From: Armigeres subalbatus
Taxonomy: Eukaryota > Arthropoda > Insecta > Diptera > Culicidae
NCBI RefSeq assembly: GCF_024139115.2
Contig: NC_085141.1
Span: 72,395,481 to 72,459,480 of the forward strand
DNA: 64,000 nucleotides
Reading direction: 5' to 3'
Shown: positions 42,401-49,711 of the stretch, piece by piece
Numbering within the stretch: position 1 is the stretch's first letter
Layout: every line of letters begins with the position of its first letter
The notes under the pieces: generated by a model
Seen by the model: the letters and a program-made list of their open reading frames with translations, nothing else
The model's database searches: none
Told to the model about the DNA's origin: nothing
Translations under genes and position numbers: made by a program

Positions 42401-43114
42401 GGCATTGTCGCACCGTTCAGCCACTGCCGAAAAGATCTTTCCATTCGGAAATAGCTGTCCCTGCATATACTTGGCAATATTCAATTTGACCGTAAGCTTC
42501 AGTGGATCCGACGAGCCCGGCATTGGTAATTTCAAATTTTTATCGAACAACTTTACTAGCGCTTTGCTGCACAACCGTACTAAAAAGTAATCGATGTTCG
42601 TATGTTGCCGATAGGCCACCGGGTAGAAATCATCCGTGCTGATCACCGTAAACAGTGCTTCCAATATCTCCTCTTTCTGATACTTCCCGTCGTGATGCAC
42701 CATAATCTGATGCCAAACATCCGCGCGATTCAGTGACGCCCTGTCGTAGGTAGTATTGAAGCAAGTATAAACAAGGGCCTTCTCCGGTTCCAATGTGATA
42801 TCCATCTCGCCGCTTCGCATTGCCAGCACCTTCCGGTTCATATCATTCGGATTCAACTCCGAGATGGGTGCATCAAGATTGGTATCCATTCGCTCATCTG
42901 GTTCCATGTTTTCCATTGTACGAGAGCCGCCAGCTAGGGCCACTGGATTTTTCATCCGACGATTGTTCCGACGGTCAGCTTCCGCCATCGCTCTTACGTC
43001 TCGCATCGGATCGTCATCGTCGTCGTCGTCGTGATGAAAACCAAGCTGGCGAATATCCGGTTTTTGCTCCAGCTCCTCCATGAAAGTGTTGTATTGATCG
43101 TCGAGGCTGGACAT
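24253..43114 (-). CDS. Nxf2: Nuclear RNA export factor (NXF/TAP family) with duplicated RRM-LRR, Nxf2-like; whole gene
   Basis: Four exons: 42,017-43,114, 40,796-41,515, 24,539-25,315 and 24,253-24,459 (stop included). All introns have GT-AG ends and all joins are phase 0, giving 933 residues. The order is an acidic N-terminus, RRM-LRR, second RRM-LRR, NTF2-like domain and UBA/TAP-C domain. NXF proteins bind RNA through RRM/LRR, pair with Nxt1/p15 through the NTF2-like fold and bind nucleoporin FG repeats through NTF2L/UBA. As I recall, the RRM-LRR duplication is a feature of Drosophila Nxf2, which acts in piRNA-guided co-transcriptional silencing rather than bulk mRNA export, so orthology to Nxf2 is inferred. 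The introns are 501, 15,480 and 79 bp. The large one is full of transposons and holds a nested gene on the other strand. Confidence 0.85.
24539..25315 (-). CDS. Nxf2: NXF gene exon 3: end of LRR-2 and NTF2-like domain
   Basis: The acceptor is TTTCACAG before 25,315, and the donor is GTAAGT at 24,538. It encodes residues 607-865. The first part finishes the leucine-rich region (KEIFLDNNPVC, then FFPGMEKLDGIPLL), proving the link to exon 2 across 15.5 kb. The NTF2-like domain follows (FVKHYFSIYDSFQRSSL, YHPKAQFSMTSSF, ECVVITVHGAFKEM, GFTRTFYIQP). This domain normally binds the Nxt1/p15 partner and nucleoporins. Confidence 0.88.
25510..25755. repeat. 246-bp near-perfect palindrome
   Basis: The two halves are reverse complements over about 120 bp with only a few mismatches, centred near 25,633 (GACTCGACTCGCAAGTCGAGTC). 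Arms begin ACCTGTCATAAGACGAG and end CTCGTCTTATGACAGGT. It is a foldback element that would form a long RNA hairpin in the NXF pre-mRNA. Confidence 0.9.
25930..26095 (-). mobile_element. tRNA-derived SINE, fragment
   Basis: Read on the minus strand, the piece has ATCGATTCTCGATCCGGTCT (a B-box-like region) followed by CCCTGGGCATAGTGTATC and a short tail. The 63,293-63,405 piece has the same organisation (GATTCTCGGTCCGGTC then CCCTGGGCAT). It is a fragment of a second SINE family. Confidence 0.5.
26060..26845 (-). pseudogene. RTE-clade fragment, internally deleted, antisense copy
   Basis: On the minus strand, an endonuclease-derived piece (GKAGIEWLPSTKA, about 26,640-26,845) is followed by a linker/RT piece (NRSRKGHVPQPDICKDKNGK and HYEEHLSGDVADNGG, about 26,330-26,560). 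Both are closely similar to the plus-strand copies at 30,840-31,160 and 34,406-35,365. Several hundred residues between them are missing and the frame is broken. A GGGTGG MITE sits directly at its 5' side. Confidence 0.8.
26848..27610. mobile_element. 763-bp GGGTGG MITE with long terminal inverted repeats
   Basis: The ends GGGTGGTTCAAAAAATCG and CGATTTTTTGAACCACCC are flanked by TA. The inverted arms extend about 190 bp each (to the AATTTATTTTTTCA region), including AGAGGACACTCAGAAC in both orientations. It has no coding capacity. It is the intact-length relative of 19,719-22,220. Confidence 0.85.
27741..28090. repeat. Degenerate TTTGGCCGAA minisatellite, part 1
   Basis: A 12-16 bp motif around TTTGGCCGAA or its variants repeats about 20 times with heavy divergence. 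The same repeat resumes at 29,222-29,355, so the SINE and RTE material between was probably inserted into it. Confidence 0.7.
28099..28318 (-). mobile_element. tRNA-derived SINE (family 1)
   Basis: On the minus strand: CCTTCGTAGCTTAGTAGGGA (A-box-like), then GGTCGTGGGATCAAACC (B-box-like), a tRNA-unrelated body with AACATGTGAT-type phrases, and the tail AGGCAATTAACTTTGAATGT. The related plus-strand copy is at 29,487-29,705. This type resembles the Feilai family of Aedes, but the name is not certain. Confidence 0.7.
28419..29190 (+). pseudogene. RTE-clade reverse transcriptase, C-terminal fragment
   Basis: An open stretch of about 250 residues covers the end of the RT and the C-terminal domain: VEEAFAPFKRETARIGLTIN, KYMVAGNQRG, VYLGTLVTSDNDVTREVKRR, LYGHETWTLKEADRRAF, LRWAGHVVCMPEERQAK and GRPRTRW then VEEDLRALNVQGDWKRL. 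It follows the canonical order of RTE-clade proteins. The palm with the catalytic FADD is missing, so it is 5'-truncated. Its open frame suggests modest age. Confidence 0.85.
29222..29355. repeat. Degenerate TTCGGCCAAA minisatellite, part 2
   Basis: A continuation of the motif seen at 27,741-28,090, with CGGCCGAATATTTCTTTTGG and TTCGGCCAAATGG among its units. Confidence 0.6.
29487..29705 (+). mobile_element. tRNA-derived SINE (family 1)
   Basis: CCTTCGTAGCTTAGTTGGTT is a good A-box and GGTCGTGGGTTAGAGTCC is B-box-like. A 5' tRNA-like head of ~75 bp is followed by a body and the tail GGCTATTAACTTTGA. It is the best-preserved SINE in the window. Confidence 0.75.
30590..32197 (+). pseudogene. 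RTE-clade element, 5' half: leader, APE endonuclease, linker
   Basis: The leader (30,590-30,840) is shared with 20,303-20,540. The endonuclease starts WKLGTWNCKLLG and ALQEICW, shifts frame near 31,110, and continues with VIGDMNAQVGREE, TWRSSNHETENQINHVLID (near 31,560). A palindromised SINE interrupts at about 31,605-31,830. The domain ends with SANIESDHYLVAV (near 31,880) and a linker ending NDWYDGECEQLVEEKN. The copy stops at AGAAT (32,197), exactly where the piece at 38,425 begins. Confidence 0.85.
31600..31822 (+). mobile_element. SINE inserted in RTE endonuclease, with palindromic duplication
   Basis: A plus-oriented SINE body (family 1; from GGTCGTGGGATCAAACCCCA near 31,680 to AGGCAATTAACTTTGAATGT near 31,820) is preceded by a reverse-complement copy of its own first ~72 bp. 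Arms are 31,600-31,672 and 31,701-31,772, with a ~28-bp loop. The element lies between the endonuclease motifs VLIDSKF and SDITNVRTYRS. Confidence 0.75.
33540..34375 (+). pseudogene. Very degraded non-LTR reverse transcriptase remnant
   Basis: Broken translations include QQAGFRLGRSC, then INHGIVSDYKSETRVHLLYL and VLVDQIMDLSSSL, which follow the order QAGFR-GRS, ...GVRQGC..., VLDE of non-LTR reverse transcriptases, interrupted by many stops. It is older than the surrounding RTE pieces and of another family. Confidence 0.45.
34380..35960 (+). pseudogene. RTE-clade element, linker to C-terminus, second copy
   Basis: It starts inside the linker (TTTAALGT-like region, then NDWYDGECEQLVEEKNAAWA) and overlaps the end of the copy at 30,590-32,197, so it is a different copy. 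The RT has RLKNNKALGVDQL, QEWREDVVCPIYKKGDKLD, QYQAGFMGERFTTDQL, LFIDFKAAYDTIDR, GLRQGDDPSCLLFNIALKG and DFADDIDIMT (FADD catalytic centre, near 35,574). Frameshifts occur near 35,360 and 35,520, and part of the C-terminal region is deleted near 35,705-35,750. It ends with DPTGTRRRGA-type C-terminal sequence. Confidence 0.85.
36922..37090 (-). repeat. GT-repeat-bearing dispersed repeat, minus copy
   Basis: Read on the minus strand it has CCTTTCTCGTATACAAAGTA, CTCCAAAAACAAACTTTTTA, then a TGTGTGTG run. This is the same leader that precedes the tandem arrays at 44,975 and 46,314. Confidence 0.7.
37140..37980 (+). repeat. GC-rich block with CTTCGGCACCCCGCCGGAAA repeats
   Basis: Base composition is strikingly different from the flanks. 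Between 37,769 and 37,915 the motif GTCTTCGGCACCCCGCCGGA recurs about five times with variants. It may be the leader or LTR of an unidentified retroelement. No coding frame is convincing. Confidence 0.5.
38425..39533 (+). pseudogene. RTE-clade element, 3' half of the copy split at 32,197
   Basis: It starts at AGAATGCAGCATGGGCG, exactly where the 30,590 copy stops. It covers the linker (NRSRKGHVPQPDMCKDINGN), RT (EIGRLKNNKAPGVDQLPGEL, QYQAGFMGERCTTDQVFAI, LFIDFKAANDTI, GLRQGDGLSCLL) and breaks off at FADD near 39,530. It carries in-frame stops (for example near 38,441 and 38,701) and frameshifts near 38,980. In FKAANDT the usual Tyr is Asn. Confidence 0.85.
40276..40745 (+). CDS. Secreted cysteine-rich protein with two pacifastin-like modules, nested gene
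   Basis: Three exons: 40,276-40,330, 40,389-40,477 and 40,536-40,745, with GT-AG introns of 58 bp each, give 117 residues. The start MNYLSLLLIVTLATSATEA is a clear signal peptide. Twelve cysteines form two repeats of the pattern C-x9-C-x2-C-x-C-x2/3-G-x4/5-C-x3/5-C (first CTPHEVVNHACYFCKC; second CTENDKFRSGCKRCRC). This closely follows the pacifastin light-chain (insect serine-protease inhibitor) spacing, although canonical Asn and Thr positions differ, so the inhibitor role is inferred. A TCAGT initiator lies at 40,254-40,258, 18 bp before the ATG. The gene lies inside intron 2 of the minus-strand NXF gene, and its stop is 50 bp from that gene's donor site. Confidence 0.75.
40796..41515 (-). 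CDS. Nxf2: NXF gene exon 2: RRM-2 and start of LRR-2
   Basis: The acceptor is TATATTTCAG at 41,516. The exon adds residues 367-606 in phase 0. RRM-2 (KWHQVIVSHDGRYDKGEILD, YDFYPCYYKTYSKQDEFFVI) is plainly paralogous to RRM-1 of exon 1: WHQ, HDG.Y, EIL, LF and DFYP line up. The LRR repeats (LRLRNNKIRTLEAL, LIALDLRFND) run to the exon end. The donor is GTAAGTAC at 40,795. Confidence 0.88.
41572..41746. repeat. Foldback element in NXF intron 1
   Basis: Long inverted arms: GACGGCTTTGGCAGGTTTTG onward is mirrored at 41,707-41,746, separated by about 95 bp. It is a MITE-like hairpin in a 501-bp intron. Confidence 0.75.
42017..43114 (-). CDS. Nxf2: NXF gene exon 1: acidic N-terminus, RRM-1, LRR-1
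   Basis: The start is the ATG at 43,114-43,112 (MSSLDDQYNTF), preferred over an in-frame upstream ATG at 43,150 that adds 12 hydrophobic residues. The exon encodes 366 residues. Residues 28-35 are an Asp run. RRM-1 spans about 130-215 (VWHQIMVHHDGKY, DDFYPVAYRQHTNIDYFLV). LRR-1 spans about 245-366 (LTNNSIAHISPL, IQTLDLRFNRIKHPASLRPL). It ends at the donor GTAAGT (42,016-42,011). Confidence 0.88.
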
Positions 43115-43835
43115 CTTTATTGATTTCACTGTAATAAACACTATGTTCACTATTTATTTTCCACCGGTAAATTAAAAGCTACCTTCACCCGACAAAAAGA
43201 CGCTTAAAATGCTTTTTATGTTTATGACAGTTTGCTACTAATCTCTGTCACCTTGAGGGATCATTCATGAACGATGCACACATCGTTTCGGGGTAGGCAA
43301 TTGGATTTGTTCGACGAATGTACAATCTCGTCGAAATCTGCACGGTAAAATTAGGTACTTTTTTCTAACCGTGTACGGTGATTTTGAGGATTTTGACTTT
43401 TGCTATACCCCTGCAATATATTGCAATTTGCAACGAAAATTAGCATTGCAGACAACCTGCAAGCAACTTGCACAGGAACGAGCTGTCAAAACGCATGCTG
43501 ATGTGTCTATTTTAAGCGTGTTATTCATCGGATTTACGTTAGTTTTGGTTCGATGTGTACATCGGGGCAGTGGTGCTAAAACGTTTTTTTTTTTTTTTTG
43601 GTACTGTTATCAAACAATTCCACTTATTTTTGCTTTATTAGTTTCATCATGCTTCTCCAAGAAAAATAAACTCTCTATCACAATATATTAAATGTAGAGT
43701 AAAGCCTCATTGTATTTTGCTTAAAATAGCATTGCATATTATTACACCTTTGATTATAATATAATCTTCTTGAATGATAAAATGTACAGCAACACTGTAT
43801 GCAAGATCCTTTGCAAGTTTGTTGCATCTTCATGC

Positions 43836-44014
43836 AAAAACACTCAGAGATTGAGTGAAATTTTATTGCCGTCTCTTTTTTTTCCCACGGAAAAGTTACT
43901 CAATTTTCGTAAAAAGTGGAACTACTCAAAATTTGAGTAGTTCCACTTTTAACGAAAAATGAGTAAGAATTCCGTGAGAAAAAAACAATTTCACTCAGTC
44001 TCTGAGTGTTTTGA
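43836..44014. repeat. Foldback repeat built on ACTCAAAATTTGAGT
   Basis: Arms begin AAAACACTCAGAGATTGAGT and end ACTCAGTCTCTGAGTGTTTT, with the centre at ACTCAAAATTTGAGT. Similar ACTCAAAATTGAGT phrases recur to 44,360. Confidence 0.75.
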
Positions 44015-44042
44015 AACTGGCGTGTATCCCTGGTTTGATATC

Positions 44043-44205
44043 AATTCTCGCTTAACTTTTCAAAAGGACCTAAGTAACATTTTTTTCATGATTTAATTTG
44101 AATAGCGTAAACAACAGGAAAACATGAAAGCTTTTGATTGCAGTACTCAAATTAATTCATGAAAAAAATGTTACTTAGGACCTTTTGAAAAGTTAAGCGA
44201 GAATT
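44043..44205. repeat. Foldback MITE, 163 bp
   Basis: Inverted arms of about 50 bp: AATTCTCGCTTAACTTTTCA at the left is mirrored at 44,186-44,205. Confidence 0.8.
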
Positions 44206-44535
44206 AGGGTCTCACCCCAGAGGGGGGACATGTTGCAACGGATTTTTTTTCATACAAGGAGAACGGAAACAACTCAAAATTGAGTCTTTTTCACTCAACT
44301 TGACAGCAAAGTGCAACCACTCAAAATTGAGTTATTCACTAAGTACTGAATTTTGAGTTATTTTAATAAAACTTTGGTTGAGTGATTTTTACTTATAGTC
44401 AATGAGTCGACTCTGAGTGAAAATGACTGAAAATCGGGTTATCACGGTACCAAATTTTAGGCGGAATGAGGATTTGTTTCGTATACTAAAATCTATAAAT
44501 ATCATCATGTTTATAATTTTTTTATTCAGACTATA

Positions 44536-45100
44536 TTAAAAATAGAAAAACATACATAGTAATAACATTTTGATTATGAATGACTTTAATGATCCTGCGG
44601 AATGTATGCCGTGTCCTCTGCTGTCATGATCAGAAATTTGATGGAAACAACGTTTGGAATCTGCAAAAAAAAAGAAAATTTGCTGAATTACTCATAAAAA
44701 GAGCCATGAAGGAAATTGGAGGTAAATTTGGCTACGCCACTGAATGCAGGAGACTTTGTGGTTTGAGGTTAGATCCCATCACCGCAAACATTAATTAGCA
44801 ATAGTTTAACTGGGATATCAGGTATTTACATGAAAAAATTAGTTCTTATAACGTCGTACTTACCTTGCGGGATATGTGATAAAATCAGAGAGGTAGTTTC
44901 CGAGGTGATTTCTTGGTGATTGCCGGTAAAATCATTATTCCTTCCTAAAACTGTACACAGAATAAATAAGTTTTTGCCTTTCTCGTATACTAAGTATACG
45001 GTAAAGGCTATATGATCGCTCCAAAAACAAACTTTTTATAGAAGGCCCGGAGACCCATAGTGTTATAAACCAATCGACTCAGCTCGACGAATCGAGGTGA

Positions 45101-45144
<44 letters not shown>

Positions 45145-46739
45145 TGTGTGTGTGTGTGTGCGCAAAACTACTCAAAAAATGTCACTCATTTTTCGGGCAC
45201 TTATCCTCAACCGATTTGCTCGCAACAAGTTGCATTCGACGCAGAATCCTGTCCCATTGTTTCCTATTTGAAATTGGCCAGATCGGACTATGGGATCAGA
45301 AGTTATGGCCAAAATACAAATTCATACGAAAAAATCGCGTAAAATATGTCACTCATTTTTCGGGCACTTATCCTCAACCGATTTGCTCGCAACAAGTTGC
45401 ATTCGACGCAGAATCCTGTCCCATTGTTTCCTATTTGAAATTGGTCAGATCGGACTATGGGATCAGAAGTTATGGCCAAAATACAAATTCATACGAAAAA
45501 ATCTCGTAAAAAATGTCACTCATTTTTCGGGCACTTATCCTCAACCGATTTGCTCGCAACAAATTGCATTCGACGCAGAATCCTGTCTCATTGTTTCCTA
45601 TTTGAAATTGGTCAGATCGGACTATGGGATCAGAAGTTATGGCCAAAATACAAATTCATACGAAAAAATCGCGTAAAAAATGTCACTCATTTTTCGGGCA
45701 CTTATCCTCAACCGATTTGCTCGCAGCAAATTGCATTCGACGCAGAATCCTGTCTCATTGTTTCCTATGTGAAATTGGTCAGATCGGATCATGGGATCAG
45801 AAGTTATGGCCAAAATACAAATTCATACGAAAACATCGCGTAAAAAAATGTCACTCATTTTCAGGGCACTTATCCTCAACCGATTTGCTCGCAACAAGTT
45901 GCATTCGACGCAGAATCCTGTCCCATTGTTTCCTATTTGAAATTGACCAGATCGAACTATGGGATCAGAAGTTATGGCCAAAATACAAATTCATACGAAA
46001 AAATCGCGTAAAAAATGTCACTCATTTTTCGGGCACTTAGCCTCAACCGATTTGCTCGCAACAAATTGCATTCGACGCAGAATCCTGTCCCATTATTTCC
46101 TATTTGAAATTGGCCAGATCGAACTATGGGATCGAAAGTTATGGCCAAAATACAAATTCATACGAAAAAATCGCGTAAAAAATGTCACTCATTTTCCGGG
46201 CACTTATCCTCAATCGATTTGCTCACAACAAGTTGCATTCGACGTAGAATCCTGTCTCGTTGTTTCCTATTGAAAATTGGCCATATCGGACTATGGGATC
46301 GAAAATTATACCATTTTTGCCTTTCTCGTATACTAAGTATACGGTAAAGGCTATATGATCGCTCCAAAAACAAACTTTTTATAGAAGGCCCGGAGACCCA
46401 TAGTGTTATACCCAAGTAACACCAAGCATTACAAAATTGCACATATATCAATCACAAATCGGCATGCTAAATGCTAATTGCATTAGATCTGTTTTAACGA
46501 TGTGTTGTTGCATTTATCTATCAACTGTCAGACAACGATACTCTAAATCAGCAGTACGAATGCAGCGATGCATTACTGGTGCTTTATTTCAACATGCCAA
46601 AGTAATGAACCATTAATTCGATCTTATAATTGCCCTTTTCCACTTTAAGTCAACTTTTAGTGCTGTGTTTTTTACATGCATATATAGCTTCATGGTTACT
46701 TGGGTATACCAATCGACTCAGTTCGACGAATTGAGGTGA

Positions 46740-46781
<42 letters not shown>

Positions 46782-48998
46782 TGTGTGTGTATGTGTGTGT
46801 GTGTGTGCGCAAAACTACTCAAAAAATGTCACTCATTTTTCGGGCACTTATCCTCAACCGATTTGCTCGCAACCAATTGCATTCGACGCAGAATCCTGTC
46901 CCATTGTTTCCTATTTGAAATTGGCCAGATCGGACTATGAGATCGAGAGTTATGGCCAAAATACAAAATCATACGAAAAAATCGCGTAAAAAATGTCACT
47001 CATTTTTCGGGCACTTATCCTCAACCGATTTGCTCGCAACAAGTTGCATTCGACGCAGAATCCTGTCCCATTGTTTCCTATTTGAAATTGGCTAGATCGG
47101 ACTATGGGATCGAGAATTATGGCCAAAATACAAATTCATACAAAAAAATCGCGTAAAAAATGTCACTCATTTTTCGGGCACTTATCCTCAACCGTTTTTC
47201 TCGCAACAAGTTGCATTCGACGCAGAATCCTGTCCCATTGTTTCCTATTTGAAATTGGCCAAATCGAACTATGGGATCGAAAGTTATGGCCAAAGTACAA
47301 ATTCATACGAAAAAATCGCGTAAAAAATGTCACTCATTTTTCGGGCACTTATCCTCAACCGATTTGCTCGCAACAAGTTGCATTCGACGCAAAATCCTGT
47401 CCCATTGTTTCCTATTTTAAATTGGCCAGATCGGACTATGGGATCGAGAGTTATGGCCAAAATACAAATTCATACGAAAAAATAGCGTAAAAAATGTCAC
47501 TCATTTTTCAGGCACTTATCCTAAACCGATTTGCTCACAACAAGTTGCATTCGACGTAGAATCCTGTCCCGTTGTTTCCTATTGAAAATTGGCCATATCG
47601 GACTATGGGATCGAAAATTATACCATTTTTTATGGAAAAATCGCTAAAAAAATGTCACTTATTTTTCATGCACTCTTCCTCAACCGATTAGCTCGCATTA
47701 AATTTCATTCGACGCAGAATGTCTCATATTTTCTTATTGAAAATTGTCCAGATCAGACTATGGGCTTAGATGCTCTGGTCAAATTACTATTTATTGTGAA
47801 AAAGAGTTAAAAAAAAGTCTAGCTCACTTTTTTAGCACTTAGACTTCATCTACTCCCCAAGCAACACAAGTTCAACAAATCTGGTTGCAGTAACCATATA
47901 GTGACTGAATCCGGTCATATATAAGTTACTGTGATTGATGTACAATATGTGTGCTTCTCAGGTCGCTCGCAACAGATTGCATTCGACGCAGAATCTTGTC
48001 CCATTGTTTCCTATAGAAACTTGGACGGATCGTACATTTGGGTCAAAAGTTATGGCGAAAATACTAATTTTAAAACCACAAAATAAAATGTCATTTTTTG
48101 CTCTTATGCTAATCCGATTTGTTTGCAACAAATTGCGTTTGGCGAGAATTTTTTTATGCATATAAACAAATATGAAAAATAAGACCAATCCACATATTGG
48201 AGTTATTTTAGATTTTTCCAAACCTTTTGAACGAACGAGAAAGGCACCATCACCGCTAGGTGGATTAATCTGGGTTTTTTTATGAAAAAATCGCGTAAAA
48301 AATGTCACTCATTTTTCAGGCACTTTTCCTCAACCGATTTGCTCGCATTTGCATTCGACGCAGAATGTCTCATATTTTCTTATTGAAAATTAGCCAGATT
48401 GGACTATGGGCTTAGATGTTATGGTCAAATTACTATTTATTGTGAAAAAGAGTTCAAAAAAGTCTAGCTCACTTTCTTAGCACTTATACTTCATCTATTC
48501 CCCAAGCAACACAATTTCAACAAATCTGGTTGCAGTAACCATATTGTGACGGAATCCGGTCATATATAAGTTACTGTGATTGATGTGCAATATGTGTGCT
48601 TCTCAGGTCGCTCGCAACAGATTTTATTCGACGCAGAATCTTGTCCCATTGTTTCCTATAGAAACTTGGCCGGATCGTACAATTGGGTCAAAAGTTATGG
48701 CGAAAATACTAATTTTAAAACTACTAAATAAAATGCCATTTTTTGCTCTTATGCTCATCCGATTTGTTTGCAACAAATTGCGTTCGGCGAGAATTTTTTT
48801 AGGCCTATAAACAAATATGAAAAATAAGACCAATCCACATATTGGTGTTATTTGAGATTTTTCCAAACCTTTTGAACGAACGAGGAAGGCACCATCACCG
48901 CTAGGTGGATTAATCTGGGTTTTTATATATTGATAAGAAACTAATTGTAACTCACCCGTAGTAAAGTACCTTCCTCGGAACTTTGCATTTCGTTCCAT
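44536..48998 (-). CDS. Predicted three-exon gene, 82-residue protein of unknown function
   Basis: Exons 48,956-48,998, 44,864-44,944 and 44,536-44,660 (minus strand) join in consistent phases (1, 1) with donors GTGAG and GTAAG and acceptors TTTTAG and TTTTTTTTGCAG. The product starts MERNAKFRGRYFTTGRNNDF and continues through TGNHQEITSETTSLILSHIP, ending in a hydrophobic tail. An AATAAA signal lies about 10 bp past the stop (44,526-44,521, minus). No family is recognised. The 4-kb first intron is entirely repeats (167-bp arrays and a MITE). Further 5' exons are possible, since an acceptor-like AATTTAG lies just upstream of the ATG. The phase agreement is good evidence but not proof. Confidence 0.45.
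44975..46310 (+). repeat. Tandem array 1 of a ~167-bp unit, with GT-repeat leader
   Basis: The leader (44,975-45,095) has a palindrome CGTATACTAAGTATACG and CTCCAAAAACAAACTTTTTA, then (GT)n at 45,100-45,161. About seven units follow from 45,177 with starts 167 bp apart (TGTCACTCATTTTTCGGGCA at about 45,180, 45,347, 45,514, 45,681, 45,849, 46,016 and 46,183). Because 167 is not a multiple of 3, frames in the array shift from unit to unit, and the open frames here are artefacts. Confidence 0.95.
46314..47640 (+). repeat. Tandem array 2 of the same ~167-bp unit
   Basis: The same leader (46,314-46,410) is interrupted by a 294-bp MITE (46,411-46,704) and resumes with (GT)n at 46,741-46,807. Units follow at about 46,826, 46,993, 47,160, 47,327 and 47,494. 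Confidence 0.95.
46411..46704 (+). mobile_element. 294-bp MITE, copy 1 (TA target)
   Basis: Ends CCCAAGTAAC and GTTACTTGGG are flanked by TA. It is inserted in the leader of tandem array 2; the intact leader at 45,060 shows the empty site. Confidence 0.9.
47640..48930 (+). repeat. 645-bp direct tandem duplication
   Basis: Two copies offset by about 645 bp share long phrases, such as CCAAGCAACACA, GGTTGCAGTAACCATAT and the end phrase CACCATCACCGCTAGGTGG (near 48,246 and 48,890). Each copy starts with a degenerate 167-bp-type unit. Confidence 0.8.
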
Positions 48999-49711
48999 TT
49001 TGCCTAAATTTTCACACAATAATCAATTTAAGTTGAAATTTAAGTTCGTAGCTTCATAAAACAACCCGAATAAAAAATACAGTAGAATAACAATACAATT
49101 TATTGTAACACTACTATTAATAACATTAAATTGGCAATTGATTGTATTGTAAATGAAACCATAGAAATACATTAGAATGCATTGTTATGAACCATTTACT
49201 CAAATGTAAATGAAGATTTCGCAATAGAATGTACGGGTTGTTAAGTATCGTAACTATACAAAATCTTAGATTTTTCCATACATTTTTTTCGTCACACAAT
49301 AGAGTGTATGGTTAATATATTGTTGAAATATCCGAACAAAACTGTTCAAAATACAATGGATTATATTGTATTTGTATAGTAAAACAATACGATTTTTGAT
49401 TTCTCAGTTGTGACAGCTTTACTGTTCAACAATGCAATTTAAAGGGAAAAATGCATATTTGCCGCTTTGAGGAAAATATTGTTATATAGTTTATATGCAA
49501 TGTAAAGACACGTTTCAAAAGTTATCAATGTATGAATCTTATGTACGAAATTTTTTAAAAAACAATTGCAAGTCTTGTTACATTAGTGAAATATGTTGAT
49601 GTATTGTATCCTCAGTCTGGATACAATCTGTGCAACCATCAAGAAACAATATATCCTATTGTATACCGTACATTGTATGGTAATTAAATTGTTTACACAC
49701 TTGAACCAATA

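Noticed and set aside
45108..45509. Open frames starting MCVCVCVC and long frames across the tandem arrays
   Set aside because: They are translations of GT microsatellites and 167-bp repeats. The frame changes with every unit and no codon-level conservation is expected.
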